Source: Plazaster borealis (taxonomy: Eukaryota; Echinodermata; Asteroidea; Forcipulatida; Labidiasteridae). From it: a DNA stretch of 64,000 nt. Within the stretch, counting starts at the first letter, position 1; every line of letters begins with the position of its first letter. Below, piece by piece: positions 37,542-50,100 of the stretch. A program made the translations under genes and the position numbers. The notes under the pieces are model-generated. The model was not told the DNA's origin and did not search any database. It saw nothing but the letters and a program-made list of their open reading frames with translations. The stretch covers positions 7,419,130 through 7,483,129 of the forward strand of contig CM037474.1 of assembly GCA_021014325.1 (NCBI GenBank), in the 5' to 3' direction.

Positions 37542-39338
37542 TATTCTTTCTTTCATTGTACTATTTACCACCGACATTAAGACATTCTTATTGGTATCAC
37601 ACCTGTTTGCAGGCCTTCAGTGTACCATTCATGTTGTATTGGGTTTTTTGTCATTAATTAGCATGGATTTTTTTACTTTCCACCACTTAGTTTCAGAGGT
37701 CATGTTTGGTAGAAAGGAAAACATTGCAAAACAAATATGCCTATGCCTGATTTCAAAAAGGCAGATTTATTATTACAAATTGATGCACTTAAAACACGCT
37801 TTCTCACCTTGAAGTGTCTAACGTGATTGCTGTGGCCTCCATTGTTTGCAATTTTTTATTTTTTTTATTTTGTGCAACAAAACCACTCAATTGAGTTATG
37901 AACACCGTATCGAAGGGGCATTTAACCAGAGGGAATAAAAGCTCTAGGCTTGGTCTTTACCAAAGGACACAAACCTTCGTCTCTGTCACTCATGGTAGCA
38001 ATCCTGCTTGTCCTTTTTTGAAGGGGATACATTGTTAATACACTCCATGACTGAAGCGAATTTTCAAAAATCAATTAAACGGATAGGGTGCACCATACCT
38101 GGACATGCAATTTGACTCTCAAAATGGGAGACCGTGTGTGACGTCTGCGTAAGAATAGTACATGAATAGTTGGTTCTGCGGTAGTACAACAAACCCAACC
38201 GATATAGGATAGGGGTACCCGAATAACTGTCACAAGTTCCAACCAAAATTACTGTGTATATTTTGATCATTGATAACGGTAGATCATTATCCACTGAGCA
38301 AGTTTCGACGATAGGGCCTATGTAGAAAAATACGTCTCTTCCATTATCTCACAACATGTTCCCTTGATATCTTCGTGACATTTTAATGTGACAACAAGGT
38401 TAAACGCTGTCAAAGCACGTAAGGCCGACTACTCTCGGCAGGGAATGTTTGGGATATTTCTATTCCTTCAACAAGAATTAATAATGTCACATAGGCATCT
38501 TATTCAACGGTGGCCGTACTTCAGTAGCGATGGTTCGTCTCTTCTTGACATGACGTGACAGTAGCGTGAGTCAATGGTTACAGTAGCCGTTTAAACTTCT
38601 GTCCAACTCACTGCGCGAGGCTGGTACACGCTGGGTGAAACATTGACAATCTAATGAACCTAGACGTGCTTTCAAAAAGAAAATTGGGCCGTGAGAAAGG
38701 GAGATTTGGCCGACCCAATAAAAATCAAATTATGACACGGCAAGAAAAATTGGTTTGCATGCACATTCCGGACTGTCTGCCCACACAAGTTCACTCGCAC
38801 TTGACTTTTGATGCTGTGACATTTTGTACTTGGTTTAAATTCGGCCGTGATACATCTGACTACGCACGCGTGCATATTGCTGATTCGTGTGTGGTCAATA
38901 TTCTTGATGGAAGTCATTTTCATTTTTCTTTAGTGCAGATTCAGAGTTCATTGACTTTTGTTTGTAGTTATTTATTAATTTTATCGACAATTGCTTTTGG
39001 TTTATCGCGGTTTAAGTAACATTGAGAGTATGTGTTGCCATTTGTATTTTAACACTAAATACTAAGTTCGGGTTTGAAAGAATGGAACCCATGCACTGAG
39101 TTAAGTTTTGACGTTTCATTACTGTAGATCTTTCATATCCTTCTTCCACGGAAAAGGGCCCATTTCTTCCTGACACACCGAGTTAATTCATTTCCAACCC
39201 GCGTCCCTAGGCAGGTCGATTCTGCCGTTTCTGCCAACATCAATATAAATCAGTCTTAACTCTCCAAGGTATAACAATTGCGCGTTTACAATGATGTTTT
39301 AAGAAGCCAAGTTAAATCCATTGTTTGTGTCCAGTTGT
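37542..39338. other. Intergenic, no gene recognised
   Basis: Open frames near 37417-37812 (which starts inside the array) and 38654-39019 show no family resemblance and no splice context. Both lie between two genes whose 3' ends face each other. Confidence 0.55.
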
Positions 39339-39593
39339 CAGTGACGTAACTAGACATTTTCACTTGGGGTGGCAAGGAAATATAGGCCTCCTATATATAA
39401 TATAAATATTATTTTATTCTCTAATTATTAATCTATTAATTTAATAATTTATTGAATTTTGCTTGTTTTGGGGAGGAATCTTTTGATGTGTCGAACCATT
39501 TATTCCTGCACTTTTTCGATCTCGTGTTGGGGACCAAGGTTCTGAGCAGGGGCCCCCTCCCATCCCTCCCGTTCCCCGCTGGCTTCGCCACTG
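39339..39593. mobile_element. Possible hAT-like non-autonomous element
   Basis: It begins CAGTGACGTAACTAG and ends GGCTTCGCCACTG, giving short imperfect terminal inverted repeats of the CAGTGRCG type seen in hAT elements. The interior is AT-rich followed by a C-rich segment (GGGGCCCCCTCCCATCCCTC). I could not define an 8-bp target duplication. Confidence 0.45.
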
Positions 39594-42481
39594 CACCAGT
39601 GGGAGCAATAGCTATTCGGGTTTTTTAATCACATTGCTCTACATTGGGCGAAAAAGCAGCCTGTTACAGTAGCCTACCAGATAGGCCCATAGATTATTGA
39701 TCATTGATGGTCTCCGTTTATAAAGCCATTGTTTGAGCACACGGTCGAAATTTCCACTTTCATCAATATCAGGGATGTTTGGCCCGCGTCTAAAATGTTT
39801 GAAACAAATTCCATTAGAAATCTCGGTACAGAAAACCATTTTGACGCATTACAAGTTAGGGCTACATTTATCGTGAAGTAAATGTTACTTAAAATGAGAC
39901 TTTCAATAGCTATATGCGAAACCATTTTCACATTTAAAGAAGAAGCAACAAACAGTCGCCGGATGGTTTTCTGAAGTACAGGCACACGGCTTATAAAAAG
40001 ATGTATAAAAACTGGGTCTTTTGCGTACATGGTTTGCTTAAAATCCAATCAGAGGTTAATAAGCCCTTTGTTGAAAATTGTTTGTATTGCATCAGAAATG
40101 GAATGCCGTCCTTTGAAGGTTGTTTGATTGACACGTTCGTGTAATCCCACTAGTGGATATAAGCCTCCCTATATCAGCCCGCAGTCAAATCCGGGCATGT
40201 CGTGATTGATTGATAGCAATTCATATCAACGTTGCTCCATGCAAGTGCAATTCCTTTGACAATAAATACTTACCTACCGATAACACTTAGTGCTTTATTA
40301 CCGGAGTATGCATTGCCACATTGGAAGAACAAGTTTATGAAGATCACTGGAGAGTTAATGGGAGTCAATGGCGTTGTATTTGGACAATAGCAACCATTCC
40401 CATATTCGACCATAAATGATTTGGGGCCCATGTTATATTTTTACTTTGATTAATTAATGATCATTGTCTTTAGAACAAAACACCAAGGACAGTGTCGACC
40501 ATCGATGTGAATGTTTCTTGTCCTTACAGGAAACAATTTGCCAAGAGAATCAAGATTGCAGAGGCGTTCTGAGCCAAGATCGAAAGGATACCCTGCTCTA
40601 ACTTTACAGTAATGCATTTTTTATTTTATATCATACAGTCAGTTCCGCCATACCGTTCATATTTGCTTGAAGTAGCCTGCACCATAGCTTTGAAACTTTC
40701 CAGTCGCTTTTGTGCTGAGACACTATTTTCACTTGAAATTGAGTTGGGTCATATGAATGGCCCGAGGTGACTCTGGCATAATAGATTGTGGCCAATAGGG
40801 ATTTGAGTGTATTTTGACTGATATTCATACACAAGTCGCATTTTGTAACATAACGGTCATACAAAGGGTCCGTGGTTATACGTGTACTGTGCATGGAATG
40901 AGCCTATCCAGGTGTGTTTAATTGTTCTTGTTCCAAAATAAAAAATATGTACATAATTAGGCCCTATTTATAAATGTTTTGATACAATTAAAATTAAAAT
41001 CCCTTTGTTTTGTGTCTTAAAACGCTGACCAACTATTTTAATGTTTTAGTAGTTTACAAAACCGTCGTTGCGCGATGTCCCTTTACTGGTAAACGGTCGA
41101 TATTTACAGTAGCGAGACGATTGACACTTCAAATATTAATTGCATATTAATTGCATACTTCCTAAAAAAAAACACTTTTCAGCGCTCTTTTTGTTTTGTC
41201 GTTCACTATTTTTAAAAGATAATCTTACGTGGAGGTAAACAAATACATTTTCTGTGTGTAAATAGAAAAACAGATTATGGTGATTTTGGCGTTTCACTTC
41301 AGTTAAAGATCGATAGGCCCTAATTGATTTAACACGCATTTTAATCATATAGATGCAATGGACAGTGACTCTGAACGAATGTAATTGCCAGAAGTTGTTG
41401 TATTACAACTCAATGATAATTTTACTGTTTGCACTAGTTTAGTCTTGTTTGACTCTGACTCCCTTTAGCTGTCGTAATGAACTCGTCATTCAGTATGGTG
41501 ACAGACTACATTGCCAGTCTATTTCATCACGACCTGCAAACACTTGTATTACGTTACTCTTACAAGAGGGTAAATGCCCTCACACCCTTATCAATCATCA
41601 ACGTCAATTATTTTAACACTTGAAATGTTATCTCGTGTACACTCGCAATATATATAGATTGGATCTAACGTTTTTAATCATATCTATACAAACATAAGAA
41701 TAGATCAAAATGCAGGTGGATTGTAGTTCCAACACGTTATTCGAAAATAAAGTCAACTGTAAACATTGTTAGCAATCATTGAGCAAACGTTGTTAAAAGC
41801 AGCAATATTTGATATTAATATTTAACTATAGCGCATTTTAAGATAAATAAATAAGCCTCTCCTATTCTGATAAACCTTCGTAGCATTATGTACACGGGAT
41901 ACAGGCTGGGTACTCTTCTTGTATAGGAGTCATATACACACAAGTCATAATCAATTCATAATATTTATAACTCGAATAGAATGCCACTTTTTTACAGCTA
42001 TTATTACAAATGGAAATTGATAGAATGCTGAACTTTTTTCAGTTGGTAACAATTTTAGATTTTAGAAGTCGTTTTTAGACTGTTGTTCCTCCCTCTAAAA
42101 TGATACCAACAAGTTTGAAAAACTGTTTTATCGAAAATGTTGATAGACATAGCCACATAATTATGCGGTATGTATTCCATGTAATTTGCTGAGTTTGATG
42201 TCGAGGGCGAAAATATATACCAGACTTGGGTCCATTTCAGATGCCATGAATAGTTCACCTTTTCTCGCAATTAATTTGCATGCATGCAAGCAGTGTATTA
42301 AAGTGACAACGACCAATATCTATCAGTAGGCTACCGTACCAATATGTCAAAGCATGCAGCGAAGGGAACACATTGACTTACTTTTTTGAAATGCCAAGCA
42401 ACAGCACTTGAGAGAGAAAAAAGTTGTTTTCCATTATTTTCTATATGGTTTTCTTGTGTCGATCATGTTCTAATACGTAGT
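39594..42481. other. Intergenic region 3' of Wnt7, no gene recognised
   Basis: AT-rich. Several short frames on both strands have no similarity to known families. Confidence 0.55.
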
Positions 42482-42858
42482 CTTAAAGGCATCGTACACG
42501 TTTGGAAATTGTCAAAGACCAGTGTTCTCAATTGGTGTATCCCAACATGTGCAAAAAATAACAAGCCTGTGTAAAATTTGGGCTTAATTGGTCATCGAAG
42601 TTGCAAGAAAATGATGAAAAAAAAACACCCTTGTTGTACAAATTTGTGTGCTTTCAGATTAAGAATAAAAACTTCTTGCAAGAAGTTTTTATTATTTTAG
42701 TGAGAAATTACCTCTTTCTCAAAAACTACGTTACTTCAGAGGGAGTCGTTTCCTACAAAGTTTTATACTATCAACAGCTCTCCGTTGCTTGTTACCAAGT
42801 AAGTTTTTATGCTAATATTTGTTCTGGGTCATTACCAAACGTGTACGATACCTTTAAG
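42482..42858. mobile_element. MITE with about 24-bp terminal inverted repeats
   Basis: The left end CTTAAAGGCATCGTACACGT matches the complement of the right end, CGTGTACGATACCTTTAAG, with one mismatch. The ends can be read as TTAA or TA target duplications. A perfect palindrome AAACTTCTTGCAAGAAGTTT lies near the centre (42670-42690). The body resembles a MITE that I remember as very abundant in sea star sequence; that recollection is unverified. Confidence 0.75.
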
Positions 42859-43634
42859 ATAGGTGGTGAGTTATGGTGGGCTTTATAACAGTATAGCCTG
42901 ATCGCCTCGAAGAGGATGTAGACAAACCATATATAGGCCTATACTGCTCGAAATATTCCAAAATACTTTCCCCTGATTATTGGTAAATGCTTGACATAAA
43001 TAAACAGGGTATACTCCCCCCCAAAAAAAAACAAAACAAAAATATGCAAAGCTCAAATTCTTAGCGTAATTGCCCCCGACTGGTGTTGAACTGTAGTACA
43101 CAAAGGAAAAAATATTCCAATTTGAATGTTTAACTTCGATCGAATCTGACGAAGTGGTTACTATACAAGGTGTGTTTAGGCCTTCTGCATACCGTACCTT
43201 CTGGGTCGAAGTGTGATGCCAAAAGCCACAGTCTTCAGTGAAAACTATCGAATACACGAATACGGGGGTAGTGTTCGGTACGGTCTTTCTCTCCCAAACT
43301 TCACCTGGATAGGTTTACAATGGTGGTCTTCAAAAACGATAGGATCGGCCCGAGTTCTGCTCAGCATGTCCCTTTTTCTTTACCGGTACATAGAGTTGTA
43401 GAAAACTGTGATACTTATTACAGTGTAATAAAATGATGTCAACGATTTATATGTAAAACGGTTTAACAATATTGATGCTAAGACTGGTATTGGGTCCCTA
43501 TCCTTAGCCATAGTTTATATTATAACATAGGTCCACTTCATTATCCTCTACATTATGTGAGACTGTACATTGTAATGCACGCATTATAGGGTATTAGTTG
43601 TCTTTGGACATCAAGAGTCTATAAATAGTCCATT
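42859..43634. other. Wnt7 3' flank and probable 3' UTR
   Basis: No gene. The Wnt7 3' UTR should occupy part of this on the - strand, but I did not identify a convincing polyadenylation signal. Confidence 0.5.
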
Positions 43635-44114
43635 TCATTTACAAGTGTACTCCTCAGTCTGTTCGCTGCATTGGTTGCATCTGACGTAACAACACCAATG
43701 GAACTTGCAGTTGCATTGCCATATTCTAGTGTATTGGTGTGTGTTGTAACCACGTCCACAACACATCAAATCACAGCTATCTGTTCCTGTGGAAGTCCTG
43801 TTACACTGTCTTCCTACTGTACCAAGTGACCCCACCCTAGGGTCTCGATCACAGTAGTTGGGTGACCGCTGCAAGTACACCATATCAGTGGGACGAGGCT
43901 TCTTAAAATTCTTGATGTCCTTAATCTTCAAGAAAGCCGGTCGACGAGTGCGTCGAGCGCGGACTGGTTCAACCTGGACTGGCTTGTCGTATTTTTGCTT
44001 CAGAATATTTCCCACAAGACGGAATGGCGGAAGGGTTGTCCAGCACGTCTTTGTCGTACATGATCCAGAAACGCCGTGACATTTGCATTCAACGCCCATG
44101 TTCTCTTTAACAAT
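43635..44114 (-). CDS. Wnt7: Wnt7 coding exon 4 (lipid site and Cys-rich C-terminus)
   Basis: The acceptor is TTTATTGACAG|. The exon starts IVKEN and includes the acylation motif [10 protein letters not shown], a basic linker ([19 protein letters not shown]), [16 protein letters not shown], and the terminal Cys-rich block to TCK and the stop at 43635. The residues match Wnt7 C-termini almost block for block. Confidence 0.97.
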   Translation of the reverse strand: MVKENMGVECKCHGVSGSCTTKTCWTTLPPFRLVGNILKQKYDKPVQVEPVRARRTRRPAFLKIKDIKNFKKPRPTDMVYLQRSPNYCDRDPRVGSLGTVGRQCNRTSTGTDSCDLMCCGRGYNTHQYTRIWQCNCKFHWCCYVRCNQCSEQTEEYTCK

Positions 44115-47100
44115 CTGTCAATAAAAAAATACGAAGCTTTTTGATCAAAGGTCAATGTCAATGATAATACAGCAACAGCTAGTACCGATAAATTCCACGA
44201 CAAGTTTCACTAATATAAACTAATTGATCTTATGTTCACCAAATGGAAAGTTCAAAAGACTTCTGTAATTACACAATCACCAGTGACGAATACAATTTTC
44301 CTCTCTTGTATCTGTGGAATGCAGGGACTATTTGCAGACAAAACAGCGAGGTCTTTACATAAAGTGTGCAAAGTCCTGCATTTGTGCACCTTTTCTGGAC
44401 CCAGGTGTCGACCCAATTTGTCTCAAGGTTTCAATCTTTGGAAATGACCAGACAACTATAATTCTTCTTATAATGGAGGAGGAGGAGGGGTGAATACCCC
44501 CAAATGGCTTGGGGTCCTGTTTTGCGCAGTCCGTCAAAGTCACTGACTCCTGGAAGTACCGGGTAGTTGATGGTATGTCTAGCATGGTTTACCGAGTGCA
44601 CCATTCTGACATAGAGGATGGGTCTGACATAAATGAAACTGAAAGCCTATTTTTTGTGCGAGGCTGAAACCAATAAGCTTGCGGCTAATGCACACCTTAA
44701 TCCTTACTGCATACACAGAGCCAAAAGCTCAGACACCTTTACCTGTATTCGGTCACACAAAACAAGAAAATAATTGACATTTTGTTTATGGTAAACTTTA
44801 TGTGATACACTCAATTCTTTTCAAAGAAGTTGATCAGAACTTTTGAAAAGAATACGATAAAACGGCATTGATTTTACGGCGAAAAATGGCCGATCACCGA
44901 TAACTTTAAAGGCAAAGAAGAATGCAGCAACCAGCGACGGATGTATGGTTGAGTATTCAATCAAGTGGCTGAGCATTAGTCATGAGTGTAGGATGACGAC
45001 GCGAGCTTGTTACACGAAACCCAAGGAACACTACTACTTTGAAGAGCGTTTTAACCAGCGAAAAGTTTTAGCCTAATTCCTAGAACATAAATTAGGCATG
45101 CATACATAAAAATGGCATATTTGATCAGTAAGAACTGATGATTCAAAGTCTTGTGTATATAGGGATAAAAACGAGACACGAAGGTTCTTTAGAATGAGCT
45201 TGCATTATGATCTTTTTCGCATTTGGTGCAGTACAAATTCGACAAAGCAAAGGGTAAAATGTATCTTGCTGGACCGTTTCTTGAAATGTCGGGTTTTACA
45301 CAAGACCCACCTGTCTGCCAACTTCATTATTATGAAGATTCATCAGAGATCTTGCGTCATTCACCGTCTCCCCAGCATCTACAAATATCCTTGAAAATCG
45401 CAGTCCATACTCTATATCAGCACTACAGCCTCCCCATCGCCAACCCTCATCCGTTAATCCTGTCTCTTTACTCCTATCACAACTACAATTGGTCAGGTTA
45501 CCACGGCTGCAGGCCTGGGTGATAGCGTGTGTTGTGCCTGCAGAGTTGATGGCATGCTTGAAGGACGCTTCACAATTGCCTAAAAAGACAAACAAATTAG
45601 AGGGATGATTGAGAAAACACCATGAGAAATAAATATCAACCACATAGTCATCAGAGACTGAGGAAGTGTATGCCAAGTGAAACAGGAATAAGGAAAGATC
45701 AAAGATGGTTCTGGAACTAGTGTTTCGAGAATGGACAAAGTATATGGCTGCAGATGGCGTTTTCTTTGTGTTCCTTTATTTTGCTTTAATTCCCCTGTAT
45801 TTTTTTTACTAACATATTATTTTGTTTCGGTTCTGTCTTATCCGTGTTCAGGTTGTTTTGATTCTCTGTGACCCCATGTTCGGGGTACTCTATTTTTCAA
45901 TGACCCCAATGTTTGGGTTATTCCAATTCTTGCTAAGCGAAATGTACGGCTTATTCCATTTCTCTCTCTCTCTCTGTGAACCGATGTTTGGGTAAATTCC
46001 AAATTAAGACCGTTACCGAATTGGCGGCTTCGACTACGGCTACGGTTGTTGCTAAGGGTGTTGCTAAGAATATCCTATATTATGGTGACGCAGCGATCAA
46101 GCCGTAGCCGTAGTCGTAGCCGCCAATTCGGACACGGCCTAATTCTTTCTTTTTGGTTTATATTAATTCTCTCTGACCTCATGTTTGGGTTATTCCGATC
46201 CTCTCTGACATCATGTTCGGGTTTTTCCGATCCTATCTGACCTCATGTTCGGGTTTTTCTGATCCTATCTGACCTCATGTTCGGGTTTTTCCGATCCTAT
46301 CTGACCTGATGTTCGGGTTTTTCCGATCCTATCTGACCTCATATTTGGGTTATTCCGATCCTCTCTGACCTCATATTGATTTATTCCGATTCTCTTTGAC
46401 CACTTTTGGGTTATAGACCCCTTGCCTAGGCCGCCATCAATGAGGTCAAACAATGGAAATGTGCAAGTGCGTATACGCGCCACGCACAACTCTCAGCCAA
46501 TGATAGGTCTTCCTTTGACCTCAGGGAGGGTGTTGTTTGTGACGTCATATGCAAGGAGGTATATTCAAATTATCTCGGACCCCTCATGTTTTGGTTATTC
46601 CAATTCTCTTTGACCCCATGTTCGGGTTATTCCGATTTTAATTCTCTCTGACCCCATTATATGCGGGTTATTCCATTTCTCTCTGACCCTATGTTTGGGT
46701 TGTTTCCATTTTCATAGATTTCTATGCCGGAATATTTATATTCTGTCTGACCCAATGTTCTGTGTGGGTTTTGGGGGAATGTTTTGGGGGTTTGGTTTGG
46801 TTTGGTTTGGTTTGGGTGGGGTTTTTTTTTTGGGGGGGGGGTCCCCTTCTTCTTCGTCTTCTTCTTCTTCTTCTTCTTCTTCTTCTTCTTCTTCTACTTT
46901 GTATTTGAAATATACTGCCCCTCTTTCGGCTTATTACCTAGACTACGTGTTATTCGTGACTTGGGAATTTCTCAAAGTCTTGAAAACGAATTACAAAATA
47001 CGTGCGACGCTTGGACACAATATGCCAAACACCTGTGATGTAGAGACATAACCAATCCTACGGCTCACTTATGTTATAACATTGTCTATGGTTAAATTTT

Positions 47101-50100
47101 GCTCCGAATGTTCACTGGAATCAATTTCTCGGTCAAAACGTATAGAGATGACATAAAGCACTGGATTACCTAATCCCTGTGCTATAGGCATGTAATATAA
47201 CACTGCCTTAACCAGAATTACTTATTTCCGGGCTTCAAGAAAATGAACTGTCGGAAAAGGTCTGACTAGTAATCACCTACGGCTAATTTGCCAACATTTG
47301 AGTTGTCATCAATCACCAAAATGCTGCTCTGATTAAGTACTCATTGAACGGAAAGGTTAATAATTCCCAAATAGCCTAATATTGTACTCGAAAGCTCAGC
47401 TCAAAGCACTGAAAGGTATTGGAAACACGTGGGTCTTACATTGTGCAGTGTGCAGTTGGCCGTAAATTGGTCATCCATAAAAGCCATTCATTCTTCGTAA
47501 AAAGTTTTTTATGATTTTTTTTTCTCGTAATGTTAAAGTTATACGGGAATTTGATTTAGTCCGGTGAATGCTCGTCACAATAAATGATTTGACCCTAGAC
47601 CTTAGACCTTAGCATCGCGATAGTTGTTAACGTCTAAATAACCTGTTATATTTACATACAAGCAGAAATCCTTACTTTACAACGCGTACTCTTTGCTAAT
47701 CTGAATGACGTGAGGAGTCCGCCATTGTTATCCAAGTTACGAGGAGAATGTTTACACACGCGATCACAACCAGACGGCCAGGCCGCCATAGTCAAATGGT
47801 GTCATATTCTTTGCAAACGGAGAATGCTATTTCATGCATTCAATAAAAAAGAAGTTACAATCGAAGGTTTGAAGTGCCTATTACCCAGTTGCCTTTCGGC
47901 AGAAGGTAAACATCGGTTACACGGTTGGGACTTGCGTTTTGTTTGGGTTTTAGTGTCACCTTGGCCAATTTTTTAGAGGCTGCATGCCAGCGAGATATGG
48001 TGTGATGGTGTGAGGTAGCAATTCTACGTCTTTTAAAAATAATCTGAACGCATTAACATAACGATTAGTGGCAACATTTTTCTGTCCATTGCTAATCCAA
48101 GGGAGTGCACATACCCTTGAAATCTCCGTACTTGTCTCGAGTAAAATATTTTAAGAACAAGCTGCCACGAACAGCTTTTTTGCATAAATGTATTAGTCAT
48201 ATTGGAGAAGACATGAACAATATTGTTTAAAAATTCATGGCCGGTGATAAATGAAATGTTCAGCATGCAGTTTGAATGATCTGGTGGGGTTGTTGGAACT
48301 AATTTGAAATGAGCTGGAACATTTTATGATTTTTTTTTTTTCACTGATACCTAAAAATAAATAAGCCTGTAGTAGTACTATATAAGAACACAACATAGCC
48401 CTCGTGGAACTCTTCCCATGTGCTGCATAGTCTTAGACGGGAAGGACTGGCACATTGGAACACTGGCACAGCTCTATTCGGTAAAATTCACTTTTGCGAT
48501 GCACTCTTTTTCTAATAGGCAAAGTCCTTATGAAAGTGGCAAAAGTATCACGAGTCTCGTACCTCACATTCAAATGGTGTAAAATTACAGTGTTGTTAAG
48601 CTACCATTCGAATGCGAAATTGTTAAAGCCAATTGTTAAAGTACAATTAAAAAAATTGGTTTTGCAAAGAGAATTTTTAGTTCATTCCTGACCTTCCATT
48701 GTACCCAATCAAAATGGCGTTGAATTTGGCCTTTTGATTAACAACAAATTCCTTTGTGGAATGTGCAGACCCATTTTATGTTTGACATCCACAGACGTTA
48801 TTGTTCAAATTTCGCTCTGAAAAATGATTGAGTAAAATGATATTTTGACGCTATTTTAAGGTTAGAAAGTCAAGTACGTCATTTGGTTGGAGGATTGTGG
48901 ATTACACGGCATTATGTAATAATCAAACCATTACATGGCCTACGTCATAAACCGTGCATTTTGTTACTATTCGTCCTGCATTTTCGTCCCACCCTTTTTG
49001 ACTACTGCGAGCGAGACTACACCATGTGTCGTACATACAGCAGTATGAAAAAGATGCGAGAATACAATCTTGAAAAATCAAATGACAAGTTACCGGTATA
49101 TAAAACAAATAATTAATGTTTTGCATTGGTTCAATGGATATACATTTTTAATTCATTGAAAGATAGAATGTTCCAAGACAACCGTTTGGCATCACCTCTA
49201 TAATGTGCAACATTGCACCCATAATACCAAGTTCCAAGTGTTCCATTTTCAAAAGGACTCTATCTATGGGAAAATAACTGCATCACACACAAAAAGTTTA
49301 AATTAGAGTCCCTTTTTAAATCTTACTTGTAATATGCCTTTAATTTTACCTCATGATGGACAGTCCATGCCCCAAATCAATCTTTGACGCCACAGAATAC
49401 TATTTTTTTTATTCTTGTATTTCATTTCAGAAAGCATTGATCTTAAAACGAGTTTTCTATGGTGATTTGTATTGTGAAGTCACATTTTGCTTAGCAATTA
49501 AGATGGATTTATTGGCTGAGATGAATTTTAATGCTTTGAGAAATCGAGCCCCAGTCATGACATTTTCGTAACATCAGTCTTTAAGAACGTTCGTCACTAA
49601 GCCCATGAAGGGTCTAGAACCGCTGTGCTCCGTGATTTGCCACGAAACGAGCGTCGTATAACGGGAAATGGTGAGAAGCAAAGATGGGCTACATTATGTT
49701 TACGAAAAAAGGTGAAAGAGTGAAAATAAAATTAACAGGCGAGATAAAATATTTTTCGATTTTCCGATATACCCGATATCCAGGACGAAAGTGGAAGACC
49801 TCCAGGGCTGAAAACAAGCAAGTTTCCCAAATTGTTTGTAAAATTATTAAAACAACCGTAGGTCCTTAATTAGAATTTTGCAATAGGTTTGGAACATGTT
49901 GTGGATATGGTAGGAGTTCAAGAAATAAGCAAACTTTTACCAGAAGAGTTGCAAACCAGTCATGAAGAGTTGCAACACAGTTTAGCACATAGTAGTTGCC
50001 CAATGGGAGGGTTACCACCCAAGACTGGATGCGGTTAAACTAGTCCTATATCCGGTAGCACTTGAAAATAGACTCCTCGTGCTTCTCACGCAGACTGGAC

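Noticed and set aside
37417..37812. 131-codon + strand ORF
   Set aside because: It starts inside the 61-bp array and continues into AT-rich sequence, with no family match or splice context.
46695..47051. ORFs with poly-Ser or poly-Phe
   Set aside because: They are frames of the CTT microsatellite inside Wnt7 intron 2.
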